From: Streptomyces sp. NBC_01551 | GTDB lineage: Bacteria; Actinomycetota; Actinomycetes; Streptomycetales; Streptomycetaceae | Direction of reading: 5' to 3' | Assembly (NCBI RefSeq): GCF_026339935.1 | Contig: NZ_JAPEPX010000001.1 | Coordinates: 1,780,501 to 1,844,500, forward strand | Length of the DNA: 64,000 nucleotides | Shown: positions 42,573-52,223 of the stretch, piece by piece | Numbering within the stretch: position 1 is the stretch's first letter | Layout: each line of letters starts with the position of its first letter | Notes under the pieces: model-generated | The model's database searches: none | Told to the model about the DNA's origin: nothing | The model's input: only the letters and a program-made list of their open reading frames with translations | Position numbers and translations under genes: made by a program

Positions 42573-44642
42573 TCAGGGGGCGGCGTGGTCCCGGCGCGCC
42601 AGGGTGTCGTAGGGCTCCTCGGCGTCGGATCCGCAGAGCTCCGCGTTGATCTCTTCGACCAGCTTCACCAGGTCGGTCGGACGCTCGGGGCCCCACCAAT
42701 CGCCGAGCAGCTCGGCGAGCGACTCCTGCCGGGCGTCCGCCAGCTTGTCGGCGGCGACGCGTCCGCGGTCGGTCAGGACCAGGTCCAGCCCGTCGCGGGA
42801 GACGAACCCCCGCTCCTCGACCTGGCGGGCCGCGTCCGTGATGACCCGCAGCGGTACGGAGGTGCGGTCCGCGAGGACCGCCGGCTCGACCGAGCCGTAC
42901 TTCTTGGTCCGCAGCAGCATCCAGCTGGAGGCGGGGAGCAGGTCGTAGCCGGCCTTCGCGGTGATCTTCTCGTAGACGTGGTGGCGGCCTTCGCGGGTGC
43001 CGAGCACCGACAGCGCGCGGGCGACTTCTTCGCGGGAGGTGCGCTGGACGGGGTTGGAGGCGAGCGTCTCGGTCACATCGGGTGCGGTGACCGAGCCGCG
43101 GAGCTTGTCCTCCTTGAGGAACCAGGCGACGACGAAGGCGACCAGCACCACGGGCACCGCGTAGAGGAAGACGTCGGTGATCGCCGTCGAGTACGCGTCG
43201 AGCACCCGGGGCTGCAGGTCGGCGGGCAGCTCGGCGATGGACCGGGGATCGGCCTCCAGCCGCGCGGCGCTCGCGCCGGACGGCAGCGGGACGCCGGCGA
43301 GGGAGGCGGTCAGCTTGTCGCCGAGCCTGTTGTTGAAGACCGTGCCGAAGATGGCCACGCCGAAGGAGGCGCCGATGGAGCGGAAGAAGGTGGCACCGGA
43401 GGTGGCGACTCCGAGGTCGGCGTAACTGACCGCGTTCTGCACCGCCAGGACGAGCACCTGCATGACCAGGCCGAGCCCGAATCCGAAGACGAAGAAGTAC
43501 GCGCTCATCTCCAGGTCACTGCTCTCCCGGTGCAGCTGGTGCAGCAGGAGCAGCCCGACGGCGGTCACGCCCGTGCCGGCGATCGGGAAGACCTTCCAGT
43601 GCCCGGTGCGGCTGACGATCTGGCCGGAGCCGGTGGAGGCGATGAGCATGCCGAACACCATCGGCAGCATGTGGACACCGGACATGGTCGGTGAGACGCC
43701 GCGCACGATCTGGAGGAAGGTCGGCAGGTAGACCATCGCCCCGAACATCGCGAAACCGACGACGAAGCTGATCACCGAGCAGAGCGTGAAGGTGCGCCGG
43801 CCGAACAGGCTGAGCGGCAGGACGGGTTCGACGGCCCGACGCTCCACGAAGAGGAAGGCGACGAGGAGCACGGCGCCGAGGACAGCGAGGCCGACGATCC
43901 GGGCCGAGCCCCAGCCCCAGGTGCCGCCGAGGGAGGCGACGAGCACGAGGCAGGTGGTGACGCAGGCGATGAGGAAGGTGCCGAGGTAGTCGATGGTGTG
44001 CTTCTCGGAGCGCGCGGGGATGCGCAGCGCGGCGGCGATGACGACGAGTGCGACGAGACCGATGGGGAGGTTGATGTAGAAGACCCAGCGCCAGGAGAGG
44101 TGGTCCACGAACAGGCCGCCGAGCAGCGGGCCGAGCACGCTGCTCGCGCCGAACACGGCGCCGAAGAGGCCCTGGTACCTGCCGCGTTCGCGGGGCGGGA
44201 CGATGTCGCCGACGATCGCCATCGACAGCACGATCAGCCCGCCGCCGCCCAGGCCCTGCAGCGCGCGGAAGCCGATGAGCTGCGCCATGTCCTGGGCTAT
44301 GCCGCAGAGGGCCGAGCCGATGAGGAAGATGACGATGGCGTACTGGAACAGCCTCTTGCGGCCGTACTGGTCACCGAGCTTGCCCCACAGCGGTGTGGCG
44401 GCGGTGGAGGCGAGTATGTAGGCGGTGACCACCCAGGACAGGTGGTCCATCCCGCCCAGGTCGCTGACGATCGTCGGGAGGGCGGTGGAGACGATGGTCT
44501 GGTCGAGCGCGGCGATCAGCAGGCCGAGCAGGAGCGCGCCGATGGAAACGAGTACCTCGCGGGAGGCGTGTTCGGCGGCGGGTCCGGAGTTCCGCGGGCC
44601 GGGACCGGGGCCCACGGACGACGCGGTCAGATCCTGAGCCAT
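42573..44642 (-). CDS. MFS drug exporter (DHA2) fused to a C-terminal winged-helix domain
   Basis: The 689-aa protein begins as a 14-helix EmrB/QacA-type exporter: [40 protein letters not shown], and motif [26 protein letters not shown]. After about residue 520 it continues for roughly 150 residues as a soluble MarR-like winged helix: [18 protein letters not shown], then [54 protein letters not shown]. The fusion may let the pump sense a ligand or act as a membrane-bound regulator. GAGGAGG before the ATG fixes the start. Confidence 0.9.
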   Translation of the reverse strand: MAQDLTASSVGPGPGPRNSGPAAEHASREVLVSIGALLLGLLIAALDQTIVSTALPTIVSDLGGMDHLSWVVTAYILASTAATPLWGKLGDQYGRKRLFQYAIVIFLIGSALCGIAQDMAQLIGFRALQGLGGGGLIVLSMAIVGDIVPPRERGRYQGLFGAVFGASSVLGPLLGGLFVDHLSWRWVFYINLPIGLVALVVIAAALRIPARSEKHTIDYLGTFLIACVTTCLVLVASLGGTWGWGSARIVGLAVLGAVLLVAFLFVERRAVEPVLPLSLFGRRTFTLCSVISFVVGFAMFGAMVYLPTFLQIVRGVSPTMSGVHMLPMVFGMLIASTGSGQIVSRTGHWKVFPIAGTGVTAVGLLLLHQLHRESSDLEMSAYFFVFGFGLGLVMQVLVLAVQNAVSYADLGVATSGATFFRSIGASFGVAIFGTVFNNRLGDKLTASLAGVPLPSGASAARLEADPRSIAELPADLQPRVLDAYSTAITDVFLYAVPVVLVAFVVAWFLKEDKLRGSVTAPDVTETLASNPVQRTSREEVARALSVLGTREGRHHVYEKITAKAGYDLLPASSWMLLRTKKYGSVEPAVLADRTSVPLRVITDAARQVEERGFVSRDGLDLVLTDRGRVAADKLADARQESLAELLGDWWGPERPTDLVKLVEEINAELCGSDAEEPYDTLARRDHAAP

Positions 44643-44792
44643 CGAGTACCTCCTCTGGCCTAATCAACATCTCCATCCTGAGCGGTGTGTCCGGTTATGG
44701 CCTCTCGGGCGGTCGCCGGACGGCTGCCGGGCGGTTGGGCGGGCTGGCGCGGGTCTGCATAATCGCAGGCAAGTGGCCCAGGGAGGGTTTCA

Positions 44793-45806
44793 GTGAGCGC
44801 TGAGCGCTGTCCAAATTGCGACGCCGTGGGCGTCGGCTGCGGGTGTGCGCCCAGAGCGGGCTTCGACCCCCTGCGCATCCGCCCGTACGTGACGCTGCCC
44901 GACCCGGGCCAGACGGAGGATCCGACGCCCCGCCGGCCGGTACACGGCGCGGTGGCTCCGGGGCCGGTTGCGGTCCTGGGTCCGGGTGCGGTTCCGGGCG
45001 ACAGCGAGGCGACGGCCGTGCTGCCGCCGGTTCCGCCCGCGCCCAGGTCGGCTTCGGATTCCGTTCCCGTTTCGGCTGGGGAGGAGACGCCGGCTTACGG
45101 CATACCCGCACCGCCTCCGCCGTCTCATCCGGCATGGCCGGACGAGACCGTGCCGCTCAGGGCCGTCCCGCCGGCGCCGATGCCGACGCCCGTGCTGCCG
45201 CAGTCCTCGCCGCCGTCGCACGACGGCGGCGGCGGTTCCCGGCGGCGCCTGCTGCCCCTGCTGCTCGGCGCGGCCGCGGTGGTCGCCCTGGGGTCGGGGG
45301 CCCTGGCGATGGGCGCGTTCGGGGATTCCGGGGCAAGTGACGCCGCACTGAGCAGCCCGCAGCCGTCCGCGCCCGCGGCGAGCGCGGCCCCGGCCGCCCC
45401 GTCGAAGGCGGCCTCGACGAGCCCGACGCGCAGCCCGTCCGCGTCCGCGTCCCGTTCGACGTCGCCGTCCCCGACGTCGAGCGCCTCCCGCTCGGCCTCG
45501 CCCTCCGCCTCCGCGAGCGCCTCGCGCTCCTCGGCCCCACCCTCCCCGACGGCGTCGGTGAGCCGCACCCCCAGCTCCCAGGCGCCGCCGCCCGCCTCCC
45601 GCAGCCTGCAGTACGGCGACGCGGGGCCGGAGGTGGAGCGGCTCCAGCGCCTGCTGGCGTCGGCGCACGTGTACCGGGGCAAGTTCAACGGCAAGTTCGA
45701 CGACCGCACGGAGAACGCGGTGTCGACCTTCCAGTGGGAGCACGACATCGACGAAGACCCTTGGGGCGTCTACGGCCCGGCGACCCGTAAAGCCCTGGAG
45801 GGGTAG
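44793..45806 (+). CDS. Membrane protein with zinc-ribbon start and peptidoglycan-binding domain
   Basis: The 337-aa protein starts with a small Cys motif (CPNCDAVGVGCGC), a Pro-rich cytoplasmic part, one TM helix (RRLLPLLLGAAAVVALGSGALAMGAFG, about residues 150-175), a Ser/Pro/Ala-rich extracellular stalk and a PG_binding_1 domain (SLQYGDAGPEVERLQRLLASAHVY...GPATRKALEG). AGGGAGGG lies 5 nt before the GTG. A role in wall attachment or wall sensing is likely. Confidence 0.88.
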   Translation: MSAERCPNCDAVGVGCGCAPRAGFDPLRIRPYVTLPDPGQTEDPTPRRPVHGAVAPGPVAVLGPGAVPGDSEATAVLPPVPPAPRSASDSVPVSAGEETPAYGIPAPPPPSHPAWPDETVPLRAVPPAPMPTPVLPQSSPPSHDGGGGSRRRLLPLLLGAAAVVALGSGALAMGAFGDSGASDAALSSPQPSAPAASAAPAAPSKAASTSPTRSPSASASRSTSPSPTSSASRSASPSASASASRSSAPPSPTASVSRTPSSQAPPPASRSLQYGDAGPEVERLQRLLASAHVYRGKFNGKFDDRTENAVSTFQWEHDIDEDPWGVYGPATRKALEG

Positions 45807-45896
45807 CGGCGGAGGGCCGGAGCCGCCCCCGGAACGACCCCGCGTGACCCCCGGGGTGGCGCGCACCCCTCCGCGTTTTGTATCGTGTGGGAACAA

Positions 45897-45939
45897 AGTG
45901 GTTCCGTCCTCAATCCCTGACCGGTGGACGGAACCGCTT
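45897..45939 (+). promoter_or_regulatory. Structured 5' leader hairpin before the HAD gene
   Basis: AAGTGGTTCCGTCC (45897-45910 region) pairs with GGACGGAACCGCTT over 14 bp (one T-G wobble) around a 16-nt loop. It is followed by a TTGTTCTCTTTT tract and lies 36 bp before the HAD start. It could be an attenuator. Confidence 0.45.
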
Positions 45940-45974
45940 GTTCTCTTTTCCCGCCCCGTCTGGAGCACCTGCCG

Positions 45975-46661
45975 ATGTCGGCCAGCACCGCCACCGCCCC
46001 CGTCGTCCTGACCGCCAAGGCCCTGCTCCTGGACATGGACGGCACGATCGTCAACTCCGACGCGGTGGTCGAGCGCTGCTGGCGCGACTGGGCGGTGTCC
46101 CACGGGCTGGACCCCGAGGCGGCCCTCAAGGTGGTCCACGGCCGCCAGGGCTACGCCACCATGGCGATCCTGCTCCCCGAACGCCCCATGGAGCAGAACC
46201 ACGCCGAGAACGCGGTGATGCTCGCCCGTGAGACCGCCGACACCGACGGGGTGATCCCGGTCGGCGGCGCCCCGGAGTTCATGACGGCGATCGAAGGGCT
46301 GCCGCACGCCCTGGTCACCTCCGCCGACGCCGCCCTGGCCACGGCCCGGATGTCGGCCGCCGGCCTGCCGATGCCGGGTGTACGGGTGACCGCCGAGTCC
46401 GTCTCGGCCAGCAAGCCCGACCCGGAGGGCTTCCTCAAGGGCGCGGCCGAGCTGGGCGTGGACCCGGCGGAGTGCGTCGTCTTCGAGGACTCGGGCGCGG
46501 GCATAGCGGCGGGCAAGGCCGCCGGCATGCGCGTGATCGGCATCGGTCCCCGCGCCGCCGCCCACACCCCGACGGCCCACGTCCCGGACCTGGCGTCGAT
46601 CCGCGTCCACTCCACCCCGGACGGCTCGATCCACCTCACGCTGACCCCCGCAGCGGCCTGA
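45975..46661 (+). CDS. HAD-superfamily phosphatase (beta-phosphoglucomutase-like)
   Basis: The 228-aa protein has motif I LLLDMDGTIVNSD (residues 19-31), motif II LVTSAD, and motifs III/IV KPDPEGF and VVFEDSGAGIAAGKAAGM. This is the subfamily I HAD layout with a four-helix cap (CWRDWAVSHGLDPEAALKVVHGR), as in sugar-phosphate phosphatases. The substrate is likely a hexose or glycerol phosphate. GGAG lies 9 nt before ATG 45975. Confidence 0.93.
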   Translation: MSASTATAPVVLTAKALLLDMDGTIVNSDAVVERCWRDWAVSHGLDPEAALKVVHGRQGYATMAILLPERPMEQNHAENAVMLARETADTDGVIPVGGAPEFMTAIEGLPHALVTSADAALATARMSAAGLPMPGVRVTAESVSASKPDPEGFLKGAAELGVDPAECVVFEDSGAGIAAGKAAGMRVIGIGPRAAAHTPTAHVPDLASIRVHSTPDGSIHLTLTPAAA

Positions 46662-47001
46662 CGGGGCGCGGCCGACCCGAAACGCCAAAGACTGCCACCT
46701 GCCAGCCTCGCCGGCGTTTGAGGCGCGGGGTCTGGGGCGGAACCCCGGAACGCCCGGGCGCGGCGAGGCCCCCCACGACGCGACACGCCCCTACGCGGTT
46801 CTCGCCCCTGGCGACTGCGACCCGCCGGTGGTCGACATATCGACACAGTGGGTGTCGGGGACACAAGGACACGGACCCAGCAGCACATCCTCGGCGCGGA
46901 AACGCAGCCGACCACTGCGACCGGCACCGCACACGGCCGGGCCGCTCCGCCGCCCGCCGCCGGCGGCGGCTCGGCAACCGGCTGCGCCGAGCGGCGATGG
47001 G
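46662..47001. other. Intergenic region with dispersed GC repeat, no gene
   Basis: It holds the half-element CCAGCCTCGCCGGCGTTTG (46702-46720) continuing to 46746 with a GGGG/CCCC hairpin, and small dyads TCGACATATCGA (46832-46843) and GTGTCGGGGACAC. No frame with coding signals was seen; the region probably includes the terminators of the flanking convergent genes. Confidence 0.6.
46702..46746. repeat. Dispersed GC repeat, half element
   Basis: CCAGCCTCGCCGGCGTTTG is followed by AGGCGCGGGG, TCTGGGGCGG and AACCCC. It is nearly identical to 32359-32404 inside the ECF ATPase gene. Confidence 0.85.
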
Positions 47002-47610
47002 CTACTGCCCCACCCGCCCGTCGATCCGCTCCCGCAGGAAATCCGCATGGCCGTTGTGGCGGGCGTACTCCTCGATCATGTGCACCAGCACCTCGCGGAG
47101 CGGCATCCGCTCGCCGTCCGCGTCCCCCGCGACGTCCAGGTCCGGCGCGTCCGCGACCAGCCGTTCCGCGAAGGCGACCTCCGCCCGCCAGGTGGCCCAG
47201 GCTTCGGCGACCACCGCCGGGTCGGCCACCGCGCCGGTGAACTCCCCCTCGCGGTCGTCCTGCGAGCGGTAGTGCCGACGTATCTCCTGGCCCGCCATCA
47301 CCTCGCGGAACCACTTCTGCTCCACGCCCGCGAGGTGGCGTACGAGGCCCAGCAGGGACAGGTCGGACGGCTCCACCGAGCGCCGCGCCAGCGCCTCGGC
47401 GTCGAGGCCGGCGCACTTCAGCTCCAGCGTGAGGCGCTGGTCGCGGAGGTAGCCGACGAGCGTGGCCCGTTCGCCCTGGAAGCCGCCGTCGGTGCGGGCG
47501 TCCTCGTCGGGGCGGACGAACATGTTGGCCCAGCCGAAGCTCCGGCCGGACTCGGAGGAGGCCGAGGAAACGGACGAGGGCGCGGAAACGGAGGCGGTGG
47601 TATCGGTCAC
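47002..47610 (-). CDS. DinB-like (DUF664) protein
   Basis: The 202-aa protein has the DinB four-helix metal-binding pattern: LVGYLRDQRLTLELKCAGLD, LLGLVRHLAGVEQKWFREVM (first His) and VLVHMIEEYARHNGHADFLRERIDG with the HxxxH-type His pair near the C-terminus. Bacillithiol/mycothiol-dependent S-transferases use this fold. GTG 47610 is taken as the start; a short upstream extension is possible and no strong ribosome-binding site was seen. Confidence 0.88.
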   Translation of the reverse strand: MTDTTASVSAPSSVSSASSESGRSFGWANMFVRPDEDARTDGGFQGERATLVGYLRDQRLTLELKCAGLDAEALARRSVEPSDLSLLGLVRHLAGVEQKWFREVMAGQEIRRHYRSQDDREGEFTGAVADPAVVAEAWATWRAEVAFAERLVADAPDLDVAGDADGERMPLREVLVHMIEEYARHNGHADFLRERIDGRVGQ

Positions 47611-47664
47611 GCCCGCGAGCGTGCCCCGCGCCCCCGCCCCCCGCAACGGGAATTCCCCGCCCGA

Positions 47665-48246
47665 TCAGCCCGCGATCGCCTCGTACAGCGAGAAGCCGGC
47701 CAGCGCCAGCATCACCGCGGCCGCGATCTTGGTGATCAGCGCGAGCGGCACGTACTTCATCAGCGTCTTCCCGCCCACGATCCCGATGCCCGCGACCGCC
47801 CACAGCGCCAGCACCGCGCCGAGGCCGACCGAGACCGGGTTGTCGTAGCGGGCCGCGAGGTTCGCGGTCATGATCTGGGTCAGGTCACCGAACTCCGCCA
47901 CCAGGATCAGCATGAAGCCGGCCCCGGAGACCTTCCAGAACGACTGGTCGGCGGGGGGCTTGACCTCCTCGTCGCCGTCGCTCTTCTTCAGCAGCAGCAT
48001 CGCCGCGCCCGCGAGGAACAGGACGCCGACGACCGCCTGGACGAGCCGGTGCGGGAGCAGCGTGAGGACGCTGCCCGCGGCGATGGCGAGCGCGACGTGT
48101 ACGGCGAAGGCCGCGGCGACGCCCGCGAAGACGTAGGAGGCGCGGTAGCGGGTGCCGAGCATCAGGCCGGCGAGGGCCGTCTTGTCGGGGAGTTCGGCGA
48201 GGAAGACGACGCCGAAGGCGAGCGCCGTGACGCTGAAGCTGAACAC
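47665..48246 (-). CDS. GDT1/TMEM165-family transporter (probable Mn2+ exporter)
   Basis: The 193-aa membrane protein has two mirrored halves, each with an E-x-G/P-D-[KL]-[ST] motif: FLAELPDKTALAGL near residue 18 and LVAEFGDLTQIMTANL near residue 118. About six helices are predicted. Family members (UPF0016) move Mn2+ or Ca2+ against protons. The long leader on the same strand contains a yybP-ykoY manganese riboswitch, which strongly supports Mn2+ efflux. Start GTG 48246. Confidence 0.92.
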   Translation of the reverse strand: MFSFSVTALAFGVVFLAELPDKTALAGLMLGTRYRASYVFAGVAAAFAVHVALAIAAGSVLTLLPHRLVQAVVGVLFLAGAAMLLLKKSDGDEEVKPPADQSFWKVSGAGFMLILVAEFGDLTQIMTANLAARYDNPVSVGLGAVLALWAVAGIGIVGGKTLMKYVPLALITKIAAAVMLALAGFSLYEAIAG

Positions 48247-48379
48247 GGGGTGGAGACCTCAATCGGTAGGGCAGGACGCCATCGGTACCGAGAGACCTGG
48301 GGTGTTTCAGGGGTCGCTTCGGCTCGGCGGCGCCCTGGTGCGTCGGCGCGTGCACGTGTGTGCGTACGCCAATGCCTGA

Positions 48380-48497
48380 ACAGGACACTGCGGCCGAAGG
48401 TCTCGCTGGCCGACCGCTGTCCGCGGCCTGCCTCCGGGCGCCGGCTGGGTGACCCAGCAGTATGTCGACGGTCCGGCGAAGAGCTACTCCCCTTCTG
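48380..48497 (-). ncRNA. yybP-ykoY manganese riboswitch
   Basis: Read on the minus strand, AAGGGGAGTAGCTCTTCGCC opens the aptamer and CAGCGAGACCTTCGGCCG closes it, both conserved parts of the yybP-ykoY family. Between them are the pairing arms around GTCGACATACTGCTGG. A further 130 nt of leader separates it from the GDT1/TMEM165 gene. Confidence 0.88.
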
Positions 48498-48759
48498 CTC
48501 GGTACAGAGTACGCGACACTCGCGGGCGCCCGGAATAGGTCATTGGTCCCGGCCCTGACCGTGCCGCGCCGCGCAATCGGGCCCTCTCCCGCCGGAAGCT
48601 CAACCTCCGCTTAATTGAGGCGACTTGAACACCTTGATGTGACGTGCACATGTCGGCAGGCTGTCACCTGGCGCCCATCCCCGCGACACCCGGCGCCGCC
48701 AGCATGGCCGCGCCCCTCCGGGCCGCACGCCCCGCATCCCCCACCCATGGAGACCCCTC

Positions 48760-49422
48760 ATGGCCCTCAAGACGCTCATACCCTCCGTCTACGCGCGTCG
48801 CGTCGGCGTGCTCGCGTCAGCCGCCGCGCTCGCCGCCCTCACCTCCCTCGTGAACGCGCCGACCGCCCAGGCCGCCCCGCCCACCCCGATCAGCGCCTCG
48901 GCCGCCCGCGCCTACCTCGTCACGGTCACCCCGCAGACCGAGGGCTCCACCAGCGGCTACAGCCGGACCCTGTTCCCGCACTGGAGCACCGTCTCCGGCA
49001 CCTGCAACACCCGCGAGACCGTCCTCAAGCGGGACGGCGTGAACGTCGTCCAGGACTCCGCCTGCGCGGCGGTCAGCGGAAGCTGGTACTCCGAGTACGA
49101 CGGCGCCACCTGGACCGTCGCCACCGACCTCGACATCGACCACGTCGTCCCGCTGGCCGAGGCCTGGCGTTCCGGCGCCAACTCCTGGACCACCGCAAAG
49201 CGGCAGCAGTTCGCCAACGACCTCACCCGCCCGCAGCTCATCGCGGTCACCGACAACGTCAACCAGGCCAAGGGCGACCAGGACCCCGGCACGTGGCTGC
49301 CGTCGCGCACCGCCTACCGCTGTACCTACGGCCGCATGTGGGTCCAGGTCAAGCAGTACTACGGCCTGGCCATGGACTCCCGCGAGAAGACGGCCCTGGT
49401 CAACATCCTCGACGGCTGCTGA
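48760..49422 (+). CDS. Secreted HNH nuclease (DUF1524-like)
   Basis: The 220-aa protein has a signal peptide (residues 1-39, cleavage after AQA), and a beta-beta-alpha-metal nuclease core: DLDIDHVVPLAEAWRSGA contains the DH pair, and NDLTRPQLIAVTDNVNQAKGDQDPGTWLP gives the Asn and the C-terminal part of the HNH motif. Two Cys pairs (GTCNTR, DSACAAV, YRCTYG, LDGC) could be disulphides outside the cell. It probably degrades extracellular DNA. GGAG is 8 nt before the ATG. Confidence 0.92.
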   Translation: MALKTLIPSVYARRVGVLASAAALAALTSLVNAPTAQAAPPTPISASAARAYLVTVTPQTEGSTSGYSRTLFPHWSTVSGTCNTRETVLKRDGVNVVQDSACAAVSGSWYSEYDGATWTVATDLDIDHVVPLAEAWRSGANSWTTAKRQQFANDLTRPQLIAVTDNVNQAKGDQDPGTWLPSRTAYRCTYGRMWVQVKQYYGLAMDSREKTALVNILDGC

Positions 49423-49531
49423 TTCGCGCCCCTGAAGCGGAGTCCGATCTTTCTCCCCCGCCAGGGGGAGGCCAGGCTCCCCCTCCACGTCGTACCGTGA
49501 TCGAAGGGGCTACGGAGGAGGGGGAGTTGCC

Positions 49532-51190
49532 ATGGCCGGACTGCGTCTGGGGCCGCTGCTGCGCTACGTCGACTGGGACACGGGCGCCTCCGCCACGATC
49601 TGGGTCGAGGCGGACCGCCCGTGCACGGCCGAGGTGCGCTGCGCCGACGGGGCCGGCGGGAGCGCGCGCACCTTCCAGATAGCCGGGCACCACTACGCGC
49701 TGGTCCCGGTGACCGGCCTGACCTCGGCAAACACCACGGCGTACGAGGTGCTCCTCGACGGAGTCCGGGTCTGGCCGCTGCCCGACAGCCCGTTCCCCCC
49801 GAGCACGATCACGACGCCCGCCGTCGCCGGGCCGGCCCGGCCCGCGCCCGGCCTGCGGGTGACGTTCGGCTCCTGCCGGCAGGCCGTGCCGCCCGCCGAC
49901 GGGCGCGGGCCGCACGGCCCGGACGCGCTGGACACCCTCGCGGCGCGGCTCGCCGCCGATCCGGAGGCTGTGCGCCCGGACCTCCTGCTGCTGCTCGGCG
50001 ACCAGGTGTACGCCGACCACCTGTCGCGGGAGACCAAGCGGTGGATCGCGGCCCGCCGGGATCTGCGGGAGGCGCCGGGCGCGCAGGTCGCGGATTACGA
50101 GGAGTACACCCGGCTGTACTACGAGTCCTGGCTCGACCCGGAGATCCGCTGGCTCCTGTCCACCGTGCCAAGCCTGCAGATATTCGACGACCACGACGTC
50201 GTGGACGACTGGAACACCAGCGCGGCGTGGCTGGCGGAGATGCGCGCGACACCGTGGTGGCAGGAGCGGGTGCTCAGCGGGCTGATGTCGTATTGGGTGT
50301 ACCAGCACCTGGGCAATCTCTCCCCGGCCGAGCTGGAGGCCGACGCGCTGTACGGGGCGGTACGCCGCGCCCCGGACGGTACGGATGAGCTACGGGCCTT
50401 CGCGTCCGCGGCGGATGCGGACCCGGGCACCGTCCGCTGGAGCTACCGGCGCGACTTCGGCCGGTCGCGGCTGCTGATGGTGGACACCCGCGCGGCGCGG
50501 GTGCTCGCCGAGGACGGGCGGGCGATGCTCGACCCGGCGGAGCAGCAGTGGCTCCGGGAGAACGCGCTGGACGGGCACGGCGGGTACGACCACCTGCTGA
50601 TCGGGTCCTCCCTGCCGTGGCTGATGCCGCCGCTGATCCATGACGCCGAGGCGTGGAACGCTGCGTTGTGCCGCGGCGAGCGGGGACCTCGGTGGGCGCG
50701 GATCGGGGAGGATCTGCGGCGGCGCAGCGATCTGGAGCACTGGGCGGCGTTCCCGGCGTCGTTCGCGGCGCTCAGTGATCTGATCGAGGAGGTCGGGACG
50801 GGGCCGCGGGCGCCGGCGACGGTCTGTGTCCTGTCCGGAGACGTGCACCACGCGTATGTGGCCGAGCCGCTCATACCGAGTACGGCCCGGGTGTTCCAGC
50901 TGACGTGCTCGCCGGTGCACAACTCGATCCACACGGCGGTGAAGTTGGGGTTCCGGCTGGGCTGGTCGCGGACGGGCCGGTGGCTGGGGCGCGGGTTCTC
51001 GCGGCACGGGCGGACGGGCCGGCCGCCGGTGAGCTGGCGGCGTACGGGTGGGCCGTGGTTCGGCAACCAGCTGATGACGCTGGCCCTGGCGGGCCGGACG
51101 GCCCGGCTCCGGCTGGACCAGGCGCGCAAGGGCCGGCGGGGTGGCGAGGGAGCCCGGCTGGTGACCGTACTGGACCGGGAACTGACGTAA
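49532..51190 (+). CDS. phoD: PhoD-like alkaline phosphatase, cytosolic form
   Basis: The 552-aa protein has the PhoD core: VTFGSCRQ, LLLGDQVYAD, IFDDHDVVDDW, LLIGSSLPWLMPP and VLSGDVHHAYVAEPL. The metal residues (Asp, Asp/His, His-His) are all there. It lacks a signal peptide, so unlike classical secreted PhoD it probably acts inside the cell. An N-terminal beta-sandwich (residues 1-95) precedes the phosphoesterase domain. GGAGG stands 9 nt before ATG 49532. Confidence 0.9.
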   Translation: MAGLRLGPLLRYVDWDTGASATIWVEADRPCTAEVRCADGAGGSARTFQIAGHHYALVPVTGLTSANTTAYEVLLDGVRVWPLPDSPFPPSTITTPAVAGPARPAPGLRVTFGSCRQAVPPADGRGPHGPDALDTLAARLAADPEAVRPDLLLLLGDQVYADHLSRETKRWIAARRDLREAPGAQVADYEEYTRLYYESWLDPEIRWLLSTVPSLQIFDDHDVVDDWNTSAAWLAEMRATPWWQERVLSGLMSYWVYQHLGNLSPAELEADALYGAVRRAPDGTDELRAFASAADADPGTVRWSYRRDFGRSRLLMVDTRAARVLAEDGRAMLDPAEQQWLRENALDGHGGYDHLLIGSSLPWLMPPLIHDAEAWNAALCRGERGPRWARIGEDLRRRSDLEHWAAFPASFAALSDLIEEVGTGPRAPATVCVLSGDVHHAYVAEPLIPSTARVFQLTCSPVHNSIHTAVKLGFRLGWSRTGRWLGRGFSRHGRTGRPPVSWRRTGGPWFGNQLMTLALAGRTARLRLDQARKGRRGGEGARLVTVLDRELT

Positions 51191-51399
51191 CCGGAGCCGG
51201 AACCGGAACGAGGCCCGGAGGCGGGACTCGACGCCGGGTCGAGGTGAGGTCGAGGATCGGTCGCGCAGGGCCGCCCCGGACGTCCGGCGGGCGAACGCCG
51301 GGCGTACGCTGTGTGGCTGTTCCAGCCGCCCCTGCCGCTCCCCCGCGACGTCGCGGCGCTTCACGCTGAAGCACCTCAACCGGACTGGGGAGTCCCGCC

Positions 51400-52029
51400 T
51401 TGCTTGAGACTCTGGGGTCGTTGACGACGAGCCCGTGGATCTATGCCGTGGTTGCGGTGTCCGTCCTGCTCGACGTCTTCCTGCCGGTGCTCCCCAGCGG
51501 GGTGCTGGTGATCACCGCGGCGGCGGCCGCGGCCGCCGCCGGGGCAGCGGGACCGGTGCCCGTGCCGGAGCGGGTGCCGGACATCATGGCGCTGCTGGTG
51601 ATCGCCACGACGGCGTCGGTGCTGGGTGACATGGCCGCGTACCGGCTGGCCCGGCGGGGCGGGGCCCGCCTGGACCGGGCCATCGCCCGCTCCCGTCGGC
51701 TGACCCGGGCCCACGAGCGCCTGGGCACGGCCCTGGCCCGGGGTGGCGGCGCTCTGGTGGTGATCGCCCGGTTCGCGCCGGCCGGCCGTTCGGTGGTCTC
51801 GCTGGGCGCGGGCAAGACGCACCGCAAGATCAAGGAGTTCCTGCCCTGGTCGGTCCTGGCCGGGATGGCCTGGGCGGGCTACAGCGTGGCGCTGGGCTAC
51901 TTCGGCACCCAGTGGCTCGGCGCGACCTGGCTCGGCACCGCGGTGTCGGTCATCGCCCTCTTCGCGGCGGGCTCCGTCGCGGCCTTCCTCATCCGCCGCC
52001 CCCCGCCCTCCCCGGCCCCGGCGGGCTAG
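51400..52029 (+). CDS. DedA-family membrane protein, TTG start
   Basis: The 209-aa protein has the DedA/VTT pattern: SVLLDVFLPVLPSGVLVITAA, then a re-entrant VIARFAPAGRSVVSLGAGKTHRKIKEFLPWSVLAGMAWAGYSVALGYFG with the FxPxGR-type motif. Such proteins help scramble undecaprenyl phosphate or phosphatidyl lipids. A TTG at 51400 with GGGGAG about 8 nt upstream is the best start. Confidence 0.9.
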   Translation: MLETLGSLTTSPWIYAVVAVSVLLDVFLPVLPSGVLVITAAAAAAAAGAAGPVPVPERVPDIMALLVIATTASVLGDMAAYRLARRGGARLDRAIARSRRLTRAHERLGTALARGGGALVVIARFAPAGRSVVSLGAGKTHRKIKEFLPWSVLAGMAWAGYSVALGYFGTQWLGATWLGTAVSVIALFAAGSVAAFLIRRPPPSPAPAG

Positions 52030-52034
52030 GGCCC

Positions 52035-52049
52035 GTCGTCAAAGTGGCG
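52035..52049. repeat. Short intergenic repeat GTCGTCAAAGTGGCG (copy 2)
   Basis: The 15-bp sequence is identical to 18703-18717. It lies 6 bp after the DedA stop codon, again preceded by CTAGGGC. Confidence 0.45.
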
Positions 52050-52223
52050 CCTGGCCCCAGGGCTCCCCGGTAGCCCAGCCGGGGCAGTCGGTCACCCGTT
52101 CACCCGGCTCCGATCGCCGCGCCGGGGCTTGGCTCCTAGCGTCCAGAAGACGGTGCGCAACCGAATCCGCGTCACATCCGTGCCCTGGCCGCGCCGTTTC
52201 GAGGAGCCCGAGGAGTTCTCTCC

